From the NCBI GenBank assembly GCA_030638405.1, contig DAOWER010000256.1, forward strand, positions 1 through 8,317: a DNA stretch of 8,317 nucleotides. Reading direction: 5' to 3'. The stretch comes from Candidatus Eiseniibacteriota bacterium (GTDB lineage Bacteria > Joyebacterota > Joyebacteria > Joyebacterales > Joyebacteraceae). Of this stretch, positions 6,430 to 8,317 are shown piece by piece. Under the pieces are notes generated by a model. That model saw only the letters and a list, made by a program, of their open reading frames with translations, was not told the origin of the DNA and did not search any database. The position numbers and the translations under genes were made by a program. How positions within the stretch are numbered: position 1 is the first letter of the stretch; each line of letters starts with the position of its first letter.

Positions 6430-7296
6430 ATGGACTCCTCCAGACGCAGAGTATACGTGACGGATCTCGATGGCACGCTCCTCGGGGAGGATGCGCGCCT
6501 GTCCGACAGGACACGGTCCGGCCTGGTCACGCTTCTCGAAAGCGGGCTCATGCTGACGGTCGCGAGCGCCAGGAGCGTTGTGGCCATGCAGTCGATACTC
6601 GCGGGCCTCCGACTGCCTTTTCCGGTCATCGAGTTCAACGGGGCGTTCATCTCGGATCTGGGGACGGGGCGACATCTGGTAACAAGTGCGCTGGATGCAG
6701 AGCTTGCGGTGGCGGCATACGAGCTCATTCACGCGGCGGGCTGCGTGCCCTTCGTGTCTTCCTTCGATGGAGAGTTCGACCGCCTCCACTACTCGGAGAT
6801 CAGCAATCCGGGCATGAAGTGGTATCTGGACGACCGTCTCTCGAACAACGACAGGCGACTGAGCAAGACCGCTGATCTCTCGTCGAGCCTCTCCGGGCAG
6901 GTGGTGTGTCTGACCGTGATCGACCGGCCCGAAGTAGTGGAAGAGCTGCGTGCGGTGCTGGTCGAGCGGTTTGACGGCAGGCTCTCTGTAAGAAGGTTCG
7001 GCAACGAGTATTTCGGCGGCTGGGATTGGCTCACCGTTCACGACGTCCGAGCCACGAAGGACCGGGCGCTCACCACGCTGCTGGAGTTCTGCGATCTGGA
7101 TGGCGCCGAGGTTGTCGCGTTCGGTGACAGTGACAACGACATCCCCCTGTTCCGATCCGCCGACAGAGGAATCGCCGTGGCCAACGCGTCCGCCGAGCTC
7201 AAGTCGCTGGCGGCCGAAGTGATCGGTCCCAGCAGCGAAGACAGCGTCGTCGGGTTCCTGGAGCGCGAGTGGCGATTGCAAAGCAGCCTGCTCTAG
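6430..7296 (+). CDS. HAD-superfamily Cof-type phosphatase
   Basis: The 288-residue protein has all four HAD motifs in Cof/SPP (class IIB) order. Motif I is YVTDLDGTLL, with nucleophile D12 and general acid D14. Motif II is VASARS, with S46 where the family usually has ATGR. Motif III is K210 in ATKDRAL. Motif IV is FGDSDND, with D233, D235 and D237 for Mg2+. Residues about 85-190 form the C2-type cap that sets specificity. Such enzymes dephosphorylate sugar phosphates, flavin precursors or other metabolites; the substrate cannot be read from sequence. The protein is cytoplasmic, without a signal peptide. ATG 6430 places the first strand right at the N-terminus; only a weak purine stretch (cgggac) precedes it. 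The length is normal for the family. Confidence 0.92.
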   Translation: MDSSRRRVYVTDLDGTLLGEDARLSDRTRSGLVTLLESGLMLTVASARSVVAMQSILAGLRLPFPVIEFNGAFISDLGTGRHLVTSALDAELAVAAYELIHAAGCVPFVSSFDGEFDRLHYSEISNPGMKWYLDDRLSNNDRRLSKTADLSSSLSGQVVCLTVIDRPEVVEELRAVLVERFDGRLSVRRFGNEYFGGWDWLTVHDVRATKDRALTTLLEFCDLDGAEVVAFGDSDNDIPLFRSADRGIAVANASAELKSLAAEVIGPSSEDSVVGFLEREWRLQSSLL

Positions 7297-7304
7297 TGTA
7301 ATGT
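7276..7304 (+). promoter_or_regulatory. Possible sigma-70-like promoter for the 7385 lipoprotein gene
   Basis: TTGCAA (7276-7281) and TAATGT (7299-7304) are separated by exactly 17 nt at the end of the HAD gene. Each box matches the E. coli consensus only partly, and FCB-type sigma factors may prefer other boxes. The 88-nt gap before the next start makes a promoter here plausible. Confidence 0.2.
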
Positions 7305-7305
7305 A

Positions 7306-7367
7306 GGCGGTTCATGGAAACCTTGCTATGCAAGTCGCGTCAGAAGAGGTCCTTGTAGTCAACCGCC
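7306..7367 (+). promoter_or_regulatory. Inverted repeat in the leader of the 7385 gene
   Basis: GGCGGTT (7306-7312) and AACCGCC (7361-7367) are perfect reverse complements 48 nt apart; the right arm ends 6 nt before the AAGGAGG at 7374-7380. If paired in mRNA they would form a long-range stem near the ribosome binding site. The short 7-bp arms could be chance. Confidence 0.2.
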
Positions 7368-7384
7368 CCACAGAAGGAGGGCAC

Positions 7385-8011
7385 ATGTTGCGCATCTCAA
7401 GGGTTGTCGCCGTCGCGCTGTTGGTCCTGGGCCTTGGCCTGGGCTGTGCGTCGACCCATTTCGTCTCAACGTGGACCGATCCGTCCCTAGAGGGTCCCGT
7501 CAGCCTGACCGGCAAGAAGGTAGCCACGTTCCTGCTCAGCGACGAAGAAAGTACGCGGCGCATGGTGGAGGAGATCCTCGCCGGCGAGGTCACGTCGCAT
7601 GGGGCCGAGGGGGTTCCGGGCTTCACGTTGATGTCCTCCGACGAGGCCCTGGACCAGGATTGGGTCAAAGAGCAGCTGAGGGCGGAGGGCATCGAAGGCG
7701 CCGTGATCATGCGCCTGATCGGCCGGGAGACGGAGACTCGCTTCGTGCCGGGAACGACCTCGTACGCTCCCGCCCACTACTCTTCGATGTGGGGCTACTG
7801 GGGGCCGAGCTGGACCGTAGTGCATGAGCCCGGGTATCTGGAGACTGACGTTATCGTCTCAGTTGAGACACTGGTCTACTCGGTGACCCAGGACAAGCTG
7901 CTGTGGGCCGGCGTCAGTGAGACGATGAACCCCAGCCACGTGCAGACCATGGTTATCGAGCTGTCCGCCGTCGCCGCGGACGAGATGCAGAGATCGGGCC
8001 TGCTGGAGTAG
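7385..8011 (+). CDS. Uncharacterised lipoprotein (DUF4136-like in outline)
   Basis: The 208-residue protein has a lipoprotein signal: R3 and R6, a hydrophobic core at 7-19, and lipobox GLGC with lipidation expected at C21. The mature start STHFVSTWTDPS, then KVATFLLSDEES, matches the general look of DUF4136-type envelope lipoproteins (S.W.DP, then KVAVF). SYAPAHYSSMWGYWGPSW (126-143) is a striking aromatic-rich segment in the middle, followed by strands (TDVIVSVETLVYSV, KLLWAGVSETM). No enzyme motif is seen; a structural or envelope role is inference. ATG 7385 is supported by AAGGAGG (7374-7380, spacing 4 nt) and by the signal peptide beginning there; GTG/ATG codons further upstream in frame (from 7328) would mask the signal. 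Confidence 0.82.
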   Translation: MLRISRVVAVALLVLGLGLGCASTHFVSTWTDPSLEGPVSLTGKKVATFLLSDEESTRRMVEEILAGEVTSHGAEGVPGFTLMSSDEALDQDWVKEQLRAEGIEGAVIMRLIGRETETRFVPGTTSYAPAHYSSMWGYWGPSWTVVHEPGYLETDVIVSVETLVYSVTQDKLLWAGVSETMNPSHVQTMVIELSAVAADEMQRSGLLE

Positions 8012-8027
8012 CAGCCGCAGGAGAGAG

Positions 8028-8111
8028 ATGATGCCGAGCGATCGCGCCGCGGGCGATGGGGCGGCTGAACTCCATGGTGGATGGATGGAGCACGGGGAGC
8101 TTCATAGATGA
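8028..8111 (+). CDS. Possible 27-residue leader ORF overlapping the next start
   Basis: ATG 8028 (with a second ATG at 8031) follows AGGAG at 8019-8023 and opens a 27-codon frame, MMPSDRAAGDGAAELHGGWM onward, whose TGA (8109-8111) overlaps ATG 8108 as ATGA. It fills the whole gap after the 7385 gene. The peptide is hydrophilic, Gly- and His-rich, and resembles nothing known. The good binding site and the exact overlap argue for translation, but the downstream gene has its own GGGGAG, and short frames are frequent in GC-rich DNA. Confidence 0.3.
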   Translation: MMPSDRAAGDGAAELHGGWMEHGELHR

Positions 8112-8317
8112 AGTGGTTCGGTGGCCTTCTCATTGCCCTGTTTCTCGCAACGTCGTTTGCGCATGCATCGCAGGTGGGTGAGGCGGGCAACGCGTTTCTG
8201 GGTGGTCCAACGTCTATCGGGAAGGAACTCCTGGAAGCAAGCGAAGACGATAGTGTGAATGCGTTTGGTCTTGGCGAGTTCAGGGCGCGTCTGATCGACC
8301 AGCAGGGACTTGCCGTA
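8108..8317 (+). CDS. N-terminal part of an exported protein (3' partial)
   Basis: The frame starts at ATG 8108 and stays open to the window end (70 residues). GGGGAG at 8094-8099, 8 nt upstream, supports the start. Residues 1-20 form a Sec-type signal peptide: K2, a hydrophobic core (GGLLIALFLATSF) and a likely cleavage after AHA at residue 20. The mature part is acidic and soluble (GNAFLGGPTSIGKELL, then EASEDDSV). No family can be assigned from this fragment. It may be cotranscribed with the lipoprotein gene 96 nt upstream. Confidence 0.75.
   Translation, partial: MKWFGGLLIALFLATSFAHASQVGEAGNAFLGGPTSIGKELLEASEDDSVNAFGLGEFRARLIDQQGLAV

Noticed and set aside
5537..7281. Long minus-strand frames of 325 and 360 codons opposite the lipoprotein and HAD genes
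   Set aside because: They have no recognisable domain, their composition is typical of antisense shadow frames, and both + strand genes have conserved active-site motifs.

Overview
The window reads as a dense, GC-rich bacterial chromosome segment with every supported gene on the + strand, short gaps and no convincing intrinsic terminator. The first protein joins RCC1-type repeats to a C-terminal domain of the FlgD-Ig / type IX sorting type. Such tails are common in the Fibrobacteres-Chlorobi-Bacteroidetes (FCB) supergroup and nearby uncultured phyla such as Eisenbacteria, Krumholzibacteria, Fermentibacteria and Latescibacteria. The source is therefore probably an uncultured FCB-like bacterium; this is inference from domain style and composition, not an identification. 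Two lipoproteins and a signal-peptide protein fit a diderm cell.

Layout: (1) 2-1189 is the 3' part of a secreted repeat protein whose first 585 bases are five near-identical 117-bp units. (2) 1291-1851 is a Mug-type G:T/U mismatch DNA glycosylase. (3) 1928-3966 is a close-packed run made of a flavodoxin-domain protein and four small membrane proteins: a two-helix protein, a DUF454/YbaN protein, a clear paralogue of the two-helix protein, and a three-helix protein with an unusual arginine-rich tail. (4) 3974-5155 is a GNAT acetyltransferase fused to a class I SAM-dependent methyltransferase, with its start just behind a strong 10-bp hairpin. (5) 5213-6385 is a lipoprotein of the EreA/ChaN/TIKI-like superfamily. 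(6) 6430-7296 is a Cof-type HAD phosphatase. (7) 7385-8011 is a second, uncharacterised lipoprotein. (8) 8108 to the window end is the start of an exported protein, preceded by a possible 27-codon reading frame that overlaps its start codon.

There is no mobile element, CRISPR array, rRNA or tRNA. The genes do not form a recognisable pathway. The items most worth following up are the paralogous two-helix proteins sharing an EETG[RK]VGPL motif on either side of a DUF454 gene, the GNAT-methyltransferase fusion with its upstream hairpin, and the freshly duplicated RCC1 repeat array.
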